From contig JBDLJH010000005.1 of the NCBI GenBank assembly GCA_039714395.1, positions 62,001 through 126,000 on the forward strand: DNA of 64,000 nt, given 5' to 3'. Within the stretch, counting starts at the first letter, position 1. Each line of letters opens with the position of its first letter. The position numbers and the translations under genes were made by a program. The DNA comes from JAPHSX01 sp039714395 (lineage in GTDB: Bacteria > Pseudomonadota > Gammaproteobacteria > Thiohalomonadales > Thiohalomonadaceae). Of this stretch, positions 16,761 through 25,087 are shown one piece after another. The notes beneath the pieces are model-generated. The model had not been told where the DNA came from. It was given only the letters and a program-made list of their open reading frames with translations, and searched no databases.

Positions 16761-16922
16761 AGGGCACCTTTAATTATTCTGAGTGCATCAGATTGAATGC
16801 TCAGATTTGTGCTATCAAGGCGCAAATCGCACGTAATAGCTAGCTATTGCGAAGATTTGCAACGTAGAGAGCGTAAATATGAGCGTTTAAGATGTGTGCT
16901 CATGAATATTTAGAGGTGCCCT
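16761..16922. mobile_element. 162-bp miniature inverted-repeat element (MITE)
   Basis: The left end AGGGCACCTTTAATTATT and the inverted right end AGGGCACCTCTAAATATT (reading in from 16922) match over about 30 bases. Inside, GCAAATC/GATTTGC arms and a central AATAGCTAGCTATT palindrome make most of the element self-complementary. It encodes nothing of its own. The right end supplies the first ATG (16892) of the resB reading frame. I see no obvious target-site duplication and no second copy in this window. Confidence 0.75.
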
Positions 16923-19012
16923 TTAAAGAAAAGTCTTTATTCGATGCAACTTTCCTCGCGAGAGTGGCATCCAATAAAATCCGATCACCCTTGATATCGC
17001 GTGGTAGTACACCCTTGAGTCAGACAGAAAAACCGTTACGCCGACAACGTGGCCTGGGGGCCATCCTGCTGGAGTTCCTCGGCTCAATGAATCTGGCCAT
17101 CACTCTGCTGGTGGCCATCGCTATTGCCGCGATAATCGGCACCGTGTTGCAGCAGAACGAGCCCTATAACAACTACATCATGAAGTTCGGCCCTTACTGG
17201 TTCGAGGTATTCAAGGCCCTGGGTTTGTTTGATATTTACGCGGCCCCGTGGTTTTTGCTGTTACTCGGTTTTCTCCTGATTTCTACGTCGGTCTGTGTTT
17301 ACCGCAATACCCCAACGATCATCAAGGATATGCGCCACTTCCGTCTCGGCGTGAAGGAGAAGTCACTACGTGCCTTCCACCACGCGGATGAGTGGCAGGC
17401 CACCGGTTCTGCCGAAACCGTGGCCGATACCCTGGGCAAGCGATTACAGCAGCACGGCTATAAGGTGCGTCACAAGCAGTACGATAATTACCGCATGGTC
17501 GCCGCGATGCGCGGGGGCATGGGTCGCCTGGGTTATATCCTCTCGCATGCATCAATCGTGGTGATTTGTATTGGTGGCCTGCTCGACGGTAATCTGCCGT
17601 TAAAGCTGGCAGAGATGAGGGGTGAGATTAAGATCGAGACCCGTGATGTGCCGGTGAGTAAGATTCCCGCTGAAAGTACCCTGGGTGTCGATAACAGCTC
17701 CTTTCGTGGCAGCGTCAACATCCCTGAGGGGAGTAGGGCCGATTTTGTCTTCATGGCGATGCGTGACGGCTACCTGTTACAGAAACTCCCCTTTACCGTA
17801 GCGTTGGAAGACTTTCGTATTGAGCACTACCCCTCGGGTATGCCCAAATCGTTTGAGAGTGACCTGCTGATCATCGATGAGGAGCTGGAAGAGCCACTGC
17901 GTAAGACTATCGCGGTAAATCATCCGTGGATTTACAAGGGCTATGCCATCTATCAGGCGAGCTTCTCCGATGGCGGCTCCATAGTGCAGTTACAGGCCTG
18001 GTCACTGGATAACCCGAAAGCGGAGCCACTGCAGATCGAGGGTGTGGTCAATGAGTCCAGTCGCCTCACCACACCGCGAGGGGAGTATGGCCTGGAGATC
18101 ATCGATTTCAAGCCCTTTAATGTCTTCCCCGCCGCTGAGGACAGTGGCAAAAAGTTTAAGAACTATGGCCCCAGCGTGGTATTTAAGCTGCGCGCGGCCA
18201 ATGGTGAGGCGCGGGAGTACGTGAATTACCAGGTACCGTTGATGGTTGAGGAGCGCCCGTTTCTGCTCAGTGGCATGCGAGCCACCCCCTCCGAGGAGTA
18301 CCGTTTCATTCACATCCCCATGGATGCCGATGGCGAGATTAATCGCTTTATGCGTTTCCTGGGTATGGCGCTGGACGAGGCACGCATCATCGAGGTGGCG
18401 AAGGAGCAGGCTGAAAATGAGCTGGGGCTAACCGCGGATGACGCCACCTACAAGGACTTTACCCAGTCCATGGTCAGCCTGGTGCGGCTATTTACCCGAC
18501 AGGGAATCGATGCGGTTGTCGAGTTGGCAGAGCAAAGTGTACCGGCAGAGAAACGTAATGAGGCGATCTCCTCCTACATCAAAGTGGTACAGGGCATACT
18601 CGGTAGCCTCTACGTGGACTTGCTGAGCGAAGAGGGTGTCGATGTCTCGGCGGGGATCAGTGAGCAACAGGCGCTCTATTTCGATGATGCGCTAAATGCC
18701 CTGTCCCTGCTCGGCCCTTATGGATCACCGATGTTCCTGCGCTTGCAGGAATATGAGCATGTTGAGGCCACCGGCCTGCAGATCACTCGGGCACCAGGGC
18801 AAAATATTGTATACCTTGGTTGTGTGATGCTAATGGCAGGCGTCTTCTTTATGTTCTATCTTCACCATCGTCGTTTGTGGGTGCGCCTTGAAGAGCGCGA
18901 GGGAAGAACCCATATCTTGCTTGCCGCCGCGCCTCACCGCGAACGCAGTGATTTTGACAAAGAGTTTGAGCAGTTGGGTGGTGATCTGCGCCATAGCAGT
19001 AACTCCGTTTAA
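16892..19012 (+). CDS. resB: Cytochrome c biogenesis protein ResB (Ccs1)
   Basis: ResB family, system II cytochrome c maturation: with CcsA it handles and presents heme for attachment to exported apocytochromes. Four membrane segments are visible, three near the N-terminus (NLAITLLVAIAIAAIIGTVL; WFLLLLGFLLISTSVCVY; LGYILSHASIVVICIGGLL) and one near the end (NIVYLGCVMLMAGVFFMFYL), enclosing a large periplasmic domain. The longest frame is given, but its first ATG lies inside the right end of a miniature element and the first 41 residues look unlike the family; native initiation at a later codon (TTG 17015 or GTG 16964) is likely. Followed by ccsA after 26 bases. Confidence 0.92.
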   Translation: MCAHEYLEVPFKEKSLFDATFLARVASNKIRSPLISRGSTPLSQTEKPLRRQRGLGAILLEFLGSMNLAITLLVAIAIAAIIGTVLQQNEPYNNYIMKFGPYWFEVFKALGLFDIYAAPWFLLLLGFLLISTSVCVYRNTPTIIKDMRHFRLGVKEKSLRAFHHADEWQATGSAETVADTLGKRLQQHGYKVRHKQYDNYRMVAAMRGGMGRLGYILSHASIVVICIGGLLDGNLPLKLAEMRGEIKIETRDVPVSKIPAESTLGVDNSSFRGSVNIPEGSRADFVFMAMRDGYLLQKLPFTVALEDFRIEHYPSGMPKSFESDLLIIDEELEEPLRKTIAVNHPWIYKGYAIYQASFSDGGSIVQLQAWSLDNPKAEPLQIEGVVNESSRLTTPRGEYGLEIIDFKPFNVFPAAEDSGKKFKNYGPSVVFKLRAANGEAREYVNYQVPLMVEERPFLLSGMRATPSEEYRFIHIPMDADGEINRFMRFLGMALDEARIIEVAKEQAENELGLTADDATYKDFTQSMVSLVRLFTRQGIDAVVELAEQSVPAEKRNEAISSYIKVVQGILGSLYVDLLSEEGVDVSAGISEQQALYFDDALNALSLLGPYGSPMFLRLQEYEHVEATGLQITRAPGQNIVYLGCVMLMAGVFFMFYLHHRRLWVRLEEREGRTHILLAAAPHRERSDFDKEFEQLGGDLRHSSNSV

Positions 19013-19038
19013 CTAGAATTTAGAAGAGGTTCCCCCGA

Positions 19039-20205
19039 ATGTCCGTCTCATCAGAAGCTATGCACAGCGAGTTAGACACTACCCCTTTCCTCAAGCGTCT
19101 GGGTGTCTTCGACTGGTTGTGGGCACTAATGGTGGTAGCAGGGTGTATTGTCGCCCAGCGCCTTTACAGTAGCCTGATGGACGGCTACGAGGTGGGTATT
19201 TTGTATGGCACCGCAGGGGGTCTTATCTGGCTTGGCTGGGGCTGGAAACCGATGCGTGGTTTCAGCATTGCCGTTGCCCTGCTGAGTCTCGCCGCCATCG
19301 GGCTCTATGGTGGTGAGCTGGCTCGTGGTGAGAGCAGCTTCTTCCTTAAATTCCTTATCTCCAGCCAGTCGGCAGTAATGTGGATGAGTGCCCTCTACGT
19401 AATGGCCACCGCCGCCTATATCTTTGCACTGGCAGTTGGTTCGAACTTCACCGGCAAGGTGGCCAGCGCGATGACCTGGTCGGCCACCGTAATGGGCACC
19501 GTCGGCCTAATGGTACGCTGGCGTGAGTCTTACCTGATGGGGGCCGATGTCGGCCACATCCCGGTGAGCAATCTTTACGAAGTCTTTATCCTCTTCTCGG
19601 TGATGACCGCTTTGCTTTATCTCACCTATGAGCGCCGCTATAACAATCGTGCCATGGGCGCATTTGTCCTTACCGTGATCAGCGCTGCTGTTGGCTTCAT
19701 TCTCTGGTACACCTTTGATCGAGAGGCCCACCATATTCAGCCGCTGGTACCTGCACTGCAAAGCTACTGGATGAAGATCCATGTGCCTGCCAATTTTGTC
19801 GGTTACGGGGCCTTCGCCCTGGCCGCAATGCTCGGTGTCGCCTATCTGCTGATGGAGCGCAGGCCAAACGGTCTGTTGGCTAAACGCCTGCCTAGCCCCG
19901 AAATACTTGATGACATTATGTACAAAGCGATCGCACTTGGCTTTGCCTTCTTTACCGTTGCCACAGTACTTGGTGCGATGTGGGCAGCTGAAGCGTGGGG
20001 GGGTTACTGGAGCTGGGATCCCAAGGAGACCTGGGCGCTGATCGTCTGGCTTAACTATGCCGCATGGTTGCACTTGCGGCTGACCAAAGGGTGGCGCGGA
20101 AGTCCGCTGGCCTGGTGGGCGGTGGTTGGACTGTTTGTGACTTTGTTTGCCTTTGTCGGGGTGAATATGTTCCTTTCAGGATTACACTCTTACGGAACCT
20201 TGTGA
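19039..20205 (+). CDS. ccsA: Cytochrome c biogenesis protein CcsA/CcsB
   Basis: 388 residues with about eight membrane segments and the tryptophan-rich heme-handling motif WGGYWSWDPKETWALIVWL characteristic of the family. With ResB it forms the system II heme exporter and cytochrome c synthase, matching the many c-type cytochromes in the window. Conserved histidines occur near DVGHIPVSN and at the end (SGLHSYG). The resB-ccsA pair is an operon closed by a terminator. Confidence 0.96.
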   Translation: MSVSSEAMHSELDTTPFLKRLGVFDWLWALMVVAGCIVAQRLYSSLMDGYEVGILYGTAGGLIWLGWGWKPMRGFSIAVALLSLAAIGLYGGELARGESSFFLKFLISSQSAVMWMSALYVMATAAYIFALAVGSNFTGKVASAMTWSATVMGTVGLMVRWRESYLMGADVGHIPVSNLYEVFILFSVMTALLYLTYERRYNNRAMGAFVLTVISAAVGFILWYTFDREAHHIQPLVPALQSYWMKIHVPANFVGYGAFALAAMLGVAYLLMERRPNGLLAKRLPSPEILDDIMYKAIALGFAFFTVATVLGAMWAAEAWGGYWSWDPKETWALIVWLNYAAWLHLRLTKGWRGSPLAWWAVVGLFVTLFAFVGVNMFLSGLHSYGTL

Positions 20206-20228
20206 TATTTGATTTGGTTGTATTGAAG

Positions 20229-20252
20229 AGCCCTGCTTCGCGGGGCTTTTTT
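20229..20252 (+). terminator. Rho-independent terminator after ccsA
   Basis: AGCCCTGC TTCG CGGGGCT hairpin followed by six Ts. Confidence 0.85.
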
Positions 20253-20418
20253 ATGGGCGTCGCTATTTTGTAGGCTCAATTTACATTGTGCTATACGCTC
20301 CATATTGGCAGGTCATATTGTGGGAATATATGATATTCCTCAATATTTGGTCTTCATTCTGTACAGGTTCCTCCCCCCTAAAACTTGATCCTGTGACTTT
20401 TCATTAGGTGGATTTCAC

Positions 20419-20478
20419 ATGCAAGCTAATACACTGGTAGAATCCCGGGACGATTCTGGATATAAGAATAAGTTGTAA
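20419..20478 (+). CDS. Possible 19-residue leader peptide upstream of the halogenase-like gene
   Basis: ATG at 20419 preceded by AGGTGG opens a frame of 19 codons ending at TAA (product begins MQANTLVESRDD). It is followed by a TAGCCCA/TGGGCTA hairpin near 20538-20560 before the next gene. It could be a leader peptide or chance; the rest of the 20253-20623 gap shows no other gene. Confidence 0.25.
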   Translation: MQANTLVESRDDSGYKNKL

Positions 20479-20623
20479 AGTAAGCGAGCACGTTAATATT
20501 AAGCTCGATTGGTGGGAGTGATTTCATAAGCTTTATATAGCCCATGCATGGGTGGGCTACTGTTATTCCCTCTTTTTATACGCGTGCCATTTATGAGAAA
20601 AATAACTCAGGAGAATTTTATTT

Positions 20624-21856
20624 ATGAGCATACCGCAAGGTGACTTTGATGTGGTGGTTATTGGTGCCGGCCCATCAGGTGCAGTGGCCTCAGCCTTATT
20701 GAAAAAGAAGGGTTATCAAGTTCTGGTATTAGAGAAGTTGCACTTCCCTCGTTTTTCAATTGGTGAGAGTCTGTTGCCGCAATGTATGAAATTTTTAGAA
20801 GAAGCCGACATGCTTGCAGCGGTAGAAGATGCCAAGTTTCAGTTTAAAAATGGTGCGGCATTTACCTGTGCTGATCGATATGATTTTTTTGATTTTAGAG
20901 AGAAATTTACCGAAGGGTGGGGGACTACTTTTCAGGTACAGCGGGATCGCTTCGACAAGGTATTGGCTGATGAGGCAGAGAAGCAGGGGGTAGAAATTCA
21001 CTATGGTCAGACGGTAACGGCCTATGAGGCTGACTCGGACAAGGCCACTTTGACGGTAGAGAATGAGGCAGGTAAGAGTTATCAAATTAGTGCCAAGTTT
21101 GTGCTGGATGCCAGTGGCTTTGGGCGGGTGTTACCGCGTTTGCTGGATCTGGAGCTGCCTTCACACCTGGCCTCTAGAACCTCTGCGTTTACCCATATAA
21201 AAGATAACATTGATAGTGATTACGATCGCGATAAGATTCTAATTACGGTTCATCCTGAGCATCATGAGATATGGTATTGGTTGATTCCATTCAGTAATGG
21301 ACGATCTTCTGTCGGTGTGGTTGCACCCCGGGAATTTCTTGCAAAAATGGAAGGCGATGCAGAAAGTAAATTGCGAACTCTGATTTCAGAAGGATGTATG
21401 CTTGCTTCGGTTTTGGAGAATGCGGAGTATGATACGCCGGTTAATATAATTGATGGTTACTCCTGCAATGTGAAGCAGCTATATGGCGATAAATTTGCAT
21501 TGTTGGGTAATGCTGGAGAGTTTTTAGACCCGGTGTTTTCATCGGGTGTGACGATCGCCCTTAAGTCCGCTAGCCTTGCTGCAGGTGTTTTGGATAGGGA
21601 GTTGAAGGGTGCGAAGCCAGACTGGAATGAGGAGTATGCTGAATCCCTTATGTTAGGTGTTAATACTTTCCGTGAGTTTGTTAACGGCTGGTATGATGAG
21701 CGTCTGCAGAATGTTATCTTTGCAGAAGATAAGAATGATGATGTGAAGGGGATGATTAGTTCTATTCTGGCAGGTTATGCCTGGGATACTGAAAACCCTT
21801 ATGTGAAAGATCCAGCGCGACTATCTACTTTGGCCGAAGTATGCAGTAACGGCTAA
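20624..21856 (+). CDS. FAD-dependent oxidoreductase, halogenase/geranylgeranyl-reductase superfamily
   Basis: 410 residues. The N-terminal Rossmann fold has VVIGAGPSGAV, then PRFSIGESLLP, a hallmark of the flavin-dependent halogenase group; WYWLIP matches the halogenase WxWxIP motif except that the usual preceding Gly is Ile; GDKFALLGNAGEFLDPVFSSG is the second FAD-binding region. The substrate is unknown and no biosynthetic neighbours are present, so a reductase or monooxygenase role is equally possible. Base composition is more AT-rich than the flanking genes (many AAA, TTT and GAT codons), which hints at transfer. The start follows CAGGAG and a terminator closes it. Confidence 0.85.
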   Translation: MSIPQGDFDVVVIGAGPSGAVASALLKKKGYQVLVLEKLHFPRFSIGESLLPQCMKFLEEADMLAAVEDAKFQFKNGAAFTCADRYDFFDFREKFTEGWGTTFQVQRDRFDKVLADEAEKQGVEIHYGQTVTAYEADSDKATLTVENEAGKSYQISAKFVLDASGFGRVLPRLLDLELPSHLASRTSAFTHIKDNIDSDYDRDKILITVHPEHHEIWYWLIPFSNGRSSVGVVAPREFLAKMEGDAESKLRTLISEGCMLASVLENAEYDTPVNIIDGYSCNVKQLYGDKFALLGNAGEFLDPVFSSGVTIALKSASLAAGVLDRELKGAKPDWNEEYAESLMLGVNTFREFVNGWYDERLQNVIFAEDKNDDVKGMISSILAGYAWDTENPYVKDPARLSTLAEVCSNG

Positions 21857-21914
21857 TTGTATTTGTCTGCCAAGGATTACACTGTAGTTTGTATATCTAT
21901 TAGTGCCACATAAT

Positions 21915-21951
21915 AAAAAGCCCCGCCATGTTCATCATGGCGGGGCTTTTT
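21915..21951. terminator. Bidirectional rho-independent terminator
   Basis: AAAAAGCCCCGCCATG paired with CATGGCGGGGCTTTTT around the loop TTCAT; the A and T tracts make it usable on both strands. Confidence 0.9.
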
Positions 21952-21956
21952 AATTT

Positions 21957-22340
21957 CAGAGCAATGAATGATGTTTACCGTAACCCTCTACAAATGTGTG
22001 CTCAACACGTAGGCGCTGGTATATATTGCGACGAGTGGACGGAGCAAAGTTGACAGTTTAAGAAAGGCTCGGAGCGGATCATGTACCAGCCCTGGTGCGG
22101 CCGAACTCACCGATGTTGGCGATCACCTCATTTTTAGTGAACTTCACCTCGTAGGCGAACTCCAACAGGAGTCTGGATTTTGCCGGTGGTGAGACACTTG
22201 CACGGGTACTGCTGGCTGAGAAACTCGGTAAGGTTGATGTTTTGCTGTTGGTCTATGGCTAATTCCTTGAATCGCGTTTAGCTATAACGTATTCCAACGG
22301 GAAAGCACGGTGTGCGCATTGGGAGCCATGGGGTATAGTA
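21957..22340. other. Non-coding stretch with possible decayed coding sequence
   Basis: No intact gene is visible. Both strands carry short stop-interrupted stretches with coding-like composition; on the minus strand one reads TVNFAPSTRRNIYQRL and another LEFAYEVKFTKNEVIANIG before stops. I cannot assign a family; it may be remnants of a transposase or another gene. Confidence 0.35.
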
Positions 22341-22398
22341 GTGACAGCAAACCACTCGCTGGGTGCAAATAATTAACATAACTATTTGGAGGTTAAAG

Positions 22399-23040
22399 GT
22401 GATTCGTAAAATTCTCTCTGTAATGCTGCTGTGCCTGCCCTTGTGGGCCTGTGCCGAGGAAGTAACCCCTGCTGCTGATTATGCAGAAGGTATTGATTAT
22501 GCGGCAGTTGTGCCACCACTAGCTGGTGCTACTGAAGGCAAGGTGCAGGTGGTGGAGCTATTCTGGTACGGCTGTCCGCATTGTTTCCAGTTCGACCCCT
22601 ATTTGCACACATGGCTCAAGACTAAGCCTGCCAATGTTGAGTTTGTGCGTATTCCTGCAATCTTTAACAATCCTACCTGGAAGCTTCATGCTCAGGCTTA
22701 TTACACCGCCGATGTGATGGGGGTGCTGGATAAGGTGCATGAGGCCATGTTTGATGCCATGCATGTTAAGAAGCAGCGTATCAACACTAAAGAGGCGATA
22801 CGTGCCTTTTTCGTCTCGCGCGGTATTGATGGCGGTGAGTTTGATGCAACCTTCGATTCCTTTGCCGTAAGTGGCCTGGTACGTCAGGCGGCGCAGTTGA
22901 CTAAGCAGTATGGTATCGACGGCGTACCGACGATGGCGGTGCAGGGGAAGTATCGGGTGGGTGGCCGCATGGCCGGTACCAACGAGAACATCATACGTAT
23001 CGTTGATTTCCTGGTGGCCAAGGAATCAGCCACAAAATAG
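22399..23040 (+). CDS. dsbA: Thiol:disulfide interchange protein DsbA
   Basis: About 213 residues with a signal peptide (MIRKILSVMLLCLPLWACA), a thioredoxin fold with the active site CPHC in ELFWYGCPHCFQFDP, the inserted helical domain, and the cis-Pro loop GIDGVPTMAV. It oxidises cysteines in exported proteins, and apocytochrome CXXCH cysteines are among its likely substrates. Start: GTG 22399 is chosen because GGAGG lies 6 bases upstream and a signal peptide begins there; the longer frame from 22363 has neither. Pairing with the EEP-family gene downstream is also found in pseudomonads. Confidence 0.95.
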   Translation: MIRKILSVMLLCLPLWACAEEVTPAADYAEGIDYAAVVPPLAGATEGKVQVVELFWYGCPHCFQFDPYLHTWLKTKPANVEFVRIPAIFNNPTWKLHAQAYYTADVMGVLDKVHEAMFDAMHVKKQRINTKEAIRAFFVSRGIDGGEFDATFDSFAVSGLVRQAAQLTKQYGIDGVPTMAVQGKYRVGGRMAGTNENIIRIVDFLVAKESATK

Positions 23041-23086
23041 GTCTAGACTTAGTGCATTGCCAGGGTAATGCGCTGAGGAGTTTCCG

Positions 23087-23543
23087 GTGAAGACGGCGGA
23101 GCTGTTTGTTTGCTGTTTGGAGAACGAGGGTGTCGAGCATCAAGTTCGTCACCGTCAAGCATGAGCCGCGGGCCCCGCCTTTATGGCCGATGCCAATATG
23201 GATCACGCTCCAGCCGGTTACCTAGTACTTTTCCCGTCTGTTAACACCTAATATCATTTCTTAGGTGGTGCCTGTTTTATAGAATTCTCTGAGAACATCG
23301 CTGAGATGGATAAGTTACTGCTGCCGCTGAGTAATTCGAGGCATGCCGAAGCCTGCATTTGAGGTGCAGCTGGGAGAGTCGTTTAGAGTGGTGGGGTTGC
23401 AAGTGGATAGTGCGAAAGAGCTGCTACCGGTATTGAAACAGGCGCTGCGAAGCGATAGCGTTAAAATTGTCGATTGCCGCGTAGATTATAGAGAGAATCT
23501 TAAACTCACCACTGCACTGGGCGGGATGGTCTGCCCCATATAG
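23087..23543 (+). pseudogene. Acetolactate synthase (AlsS/IlvB-type) remnant
   Basis: A GTG at 23087 after GAGGAG opens VKTAELFVCCLENEGVEH, the N-terminus of a catabolic acetolactate synthase. It is followed after a deletion, in another frame, by KFVTVKHE and then AGPAFMAD, the conserved RHEQGAAFMAD region. From 23343 the sequence resumes with the family's C-terminus (FRVVGLQVDSAKELLPVL, CRVDYRENLKLT, MVCPI). About 450 central residues are missing and there are at least two frameshifts, so the gene is dead. The TPP-binding core is gone. The remaining C-terminal frame of 66 codons should not be annotated as a gene. Confidence 0.85.
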
Positions 23544-23555
23544 AGGAGTACCTGC

Positions 23556-24341
23556 ATGACGAAGGCCGCAAGTTCCACTAGCGTGGGGCGCAGACTGCGA
23601 CTGCTTAGCTACAATATCCAGGTAGGGATCAGTAGCACCCTGCCACGCCACTACCTAACCAAGAGCTGGAAACACGTCTTTCAGGCGCGCCGCCGCTTTG
23701 AGAATCTCGATAATATTGCCCACCTGCTTCGAGGTCACGACATCGTCGGCCTGCAGGAACTGGATGCGGGTAGTCATCGCACAGGCTATGTTGACCTTAC
23801 CGAATATCTGGCGCAGAAGGCAGAATATCCATTTTGGTATCATCAACTTAATCGCAATTACGGGCCGTTGGCGCAGCATGGAAATGGTTTTTTGAGCCGC
23901 CTGCGCCCGGTCGAGATTAGTGAACATCGTCTACCAAGCCTGATCCCTGGTCGTGGGGCGATGCTGGTGCGTTACGGGCGTGGTGAGCAGTCACTTGCAG
24001 TGATTCTGGTGCACCTGTCGCTGAGTCGGCGTGCACGACGCAACCAGTTGGCCTTTGTACGGGATTTAGCAAATCAATATCAACACGTGGTGATGATGGG
24101 GGATATGAACTGCTCGCCGAGCAGTGCCGAGATGATGGAATTATTCCGCACCACCGGCCTGCGAGAGCCAGTAGAGGAATTACATACCTTCCCCAGCTGG
24201 CGACCACAGCACAATATCGACCATATTTTGGTTAGTGGCGGCTTGCAGGTGGCTGAGTGTCATGTGCTTAATCATGCCCACTCGGATCACTTGCCCATAG
24301 CCATGGAGGTGGTGTTACCACCGGAATTGGTACTAGAGTAG
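23556..24341 (+). CDS. Endonuclease/exonuclease/phosphatase (EEP) family protein
   Basis: 261 residues with the EEP fold motifs in order: LLSYNIQVG, IVGLQELDAG (metal-binding Glu), HLSLSRRAR, GDMNCSPSS, HNIDHILVS and SDHLPIAME (catalytic His). No signal peptide, so a cytoplasmic Mg-dependent phosphoesterase is expected; the substrate (nucleic acid, phospholipid or other) cannot be told. GAGGAG precedes the ATG. A homologue next to dsbA is conserved in pseudomonads. Confidence 0.9.
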   Translation: MTKAASSTSVGRRLRLLSYNIQVGISSTLPRHYLTKSWKHVFQARRRFENLDNIAHLLRGHDIVGLQELDAGSHRTGYVDLTEYLAQKAEYPFWYHQLNRNYGPLAQHGNGFLSRLRPVEISEHRLPSLIPGRGAMLVRYGRGEQSLAVILVHLSLSRRARRNQLAFVRDLANQYQHVVMMGDMNCSPSSAEMMELFRTTGLREPVEELHTFPSWRPQHNIDHILVSGGLQVAECHVLNHAHSDHLPIAMEVVLPPELVLE

Positions 24342-24418
24342 CGAGCATGTCTTGCTCGGTGTTGTTGTGACAGGCGGTGATTACCACCACATATAGTTTG
24401 GACAGCGGTTAGTTTGAA

Positions 24419-25087
24419 TTAATGTTGTTGCTTGGCTAGAGATGGGTCGTTGTTGACTGCCCATACAGCTACTTCAACGCGCGAACGCAGATTGAGCTTC
24501 TTCAGCAGGTGTTTGACGTGTACCTTTACGGTGCCCTCAGTAATGTCGAGTTTTCGCGCTATCATTTTGTTACTTAGTCCCTGCGCGATTAGTTTCAGGA
24601 TCTGATCTTCACGGGCGGTAAGCCCCGCCTGATTCAAATCACTGGGATGGCTTGCCTCGTGGCGCAGGGCATGTGCCAGCAGTGCGGTCAGGCGTTCGCT
24701 GATCACCATCTTGCCAGCGGCTGCCTGGCGCAGGTAGTCGAGGGTATCCTCCGGCTCCATATCTTTCAGCAGGTAGCCATCGGCACCGGCACGCAGCGCG
24801 GCGACGACATCCTCTTCATGGTCGGAGACGGTGAGCATGATAACCCGGGCATCGAGTTCAGCCTCTTTGATCGCCTTGAGAGTGGCGATGCCATCCATCC
24901 CTTTCATATTTAGATCAAGCAGGATCAGGTTTGGCTTGAGCTCTTTTGCCAGTGCCAGGCCATCTTCACCGTTGGCCGCTTCAGCGATTAGGGACAGGCA
25001 ATCTTCCATGTCGATGAGGTCAGATACGCCTTTGCGAAACAGGGGGTGATCATCAATGGCGATCAGGGTGGTGATTTCAGCACTCAT
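24419..25087 (-). CDS. narL: Nitrate/nitrite response regulator NarL
   Basis: 222 residues: a receiver domain (IAIDDHPLFRKGV, phospho-acceptor Asp in ILLDLNMKGMDG, Lys in YLLKDM) and a C-terminal LuxR-type helix-turn-helix (LTAREDQILKLIAQGLSNKM, then IARKLDITEGTVKVHVKHLL). ATG 25087 overlaps the narX stop by ATGA and follows GGAGA; a longer reading to 25132 would lie inside narX. It is expected to activate narK/narG under nitrate; candidate NarL heptamers lie upstream of narK1. Confidence 0.95.
   Translation of the reverse strand: MSAEITTLIAIDDHPLFRKGVSDLIDMEDCLSLIAEAANGEDGLALAKELKPNLILLDLNMKGMDGIATLKAIKEAELDARVIMLTVSDHEEDVVAALRAGADGYLLKDMEPEDTLDYLRQAAAGKMVISERLTALLAHALRHEASHPSDLNQAGLTAREDQILKLIAQGLSNKMIARKLDITEGTVKVHVKHLLKKLNLRSRVEVAVWAVNNDPSLAKQQH

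Noticed and set aside
23343..23543. 66-codon frame considered as a small gene
   Set aside because: It is the C-terminus of a broken acetolactate synthase; the N-terminal part is nearby in another frame.
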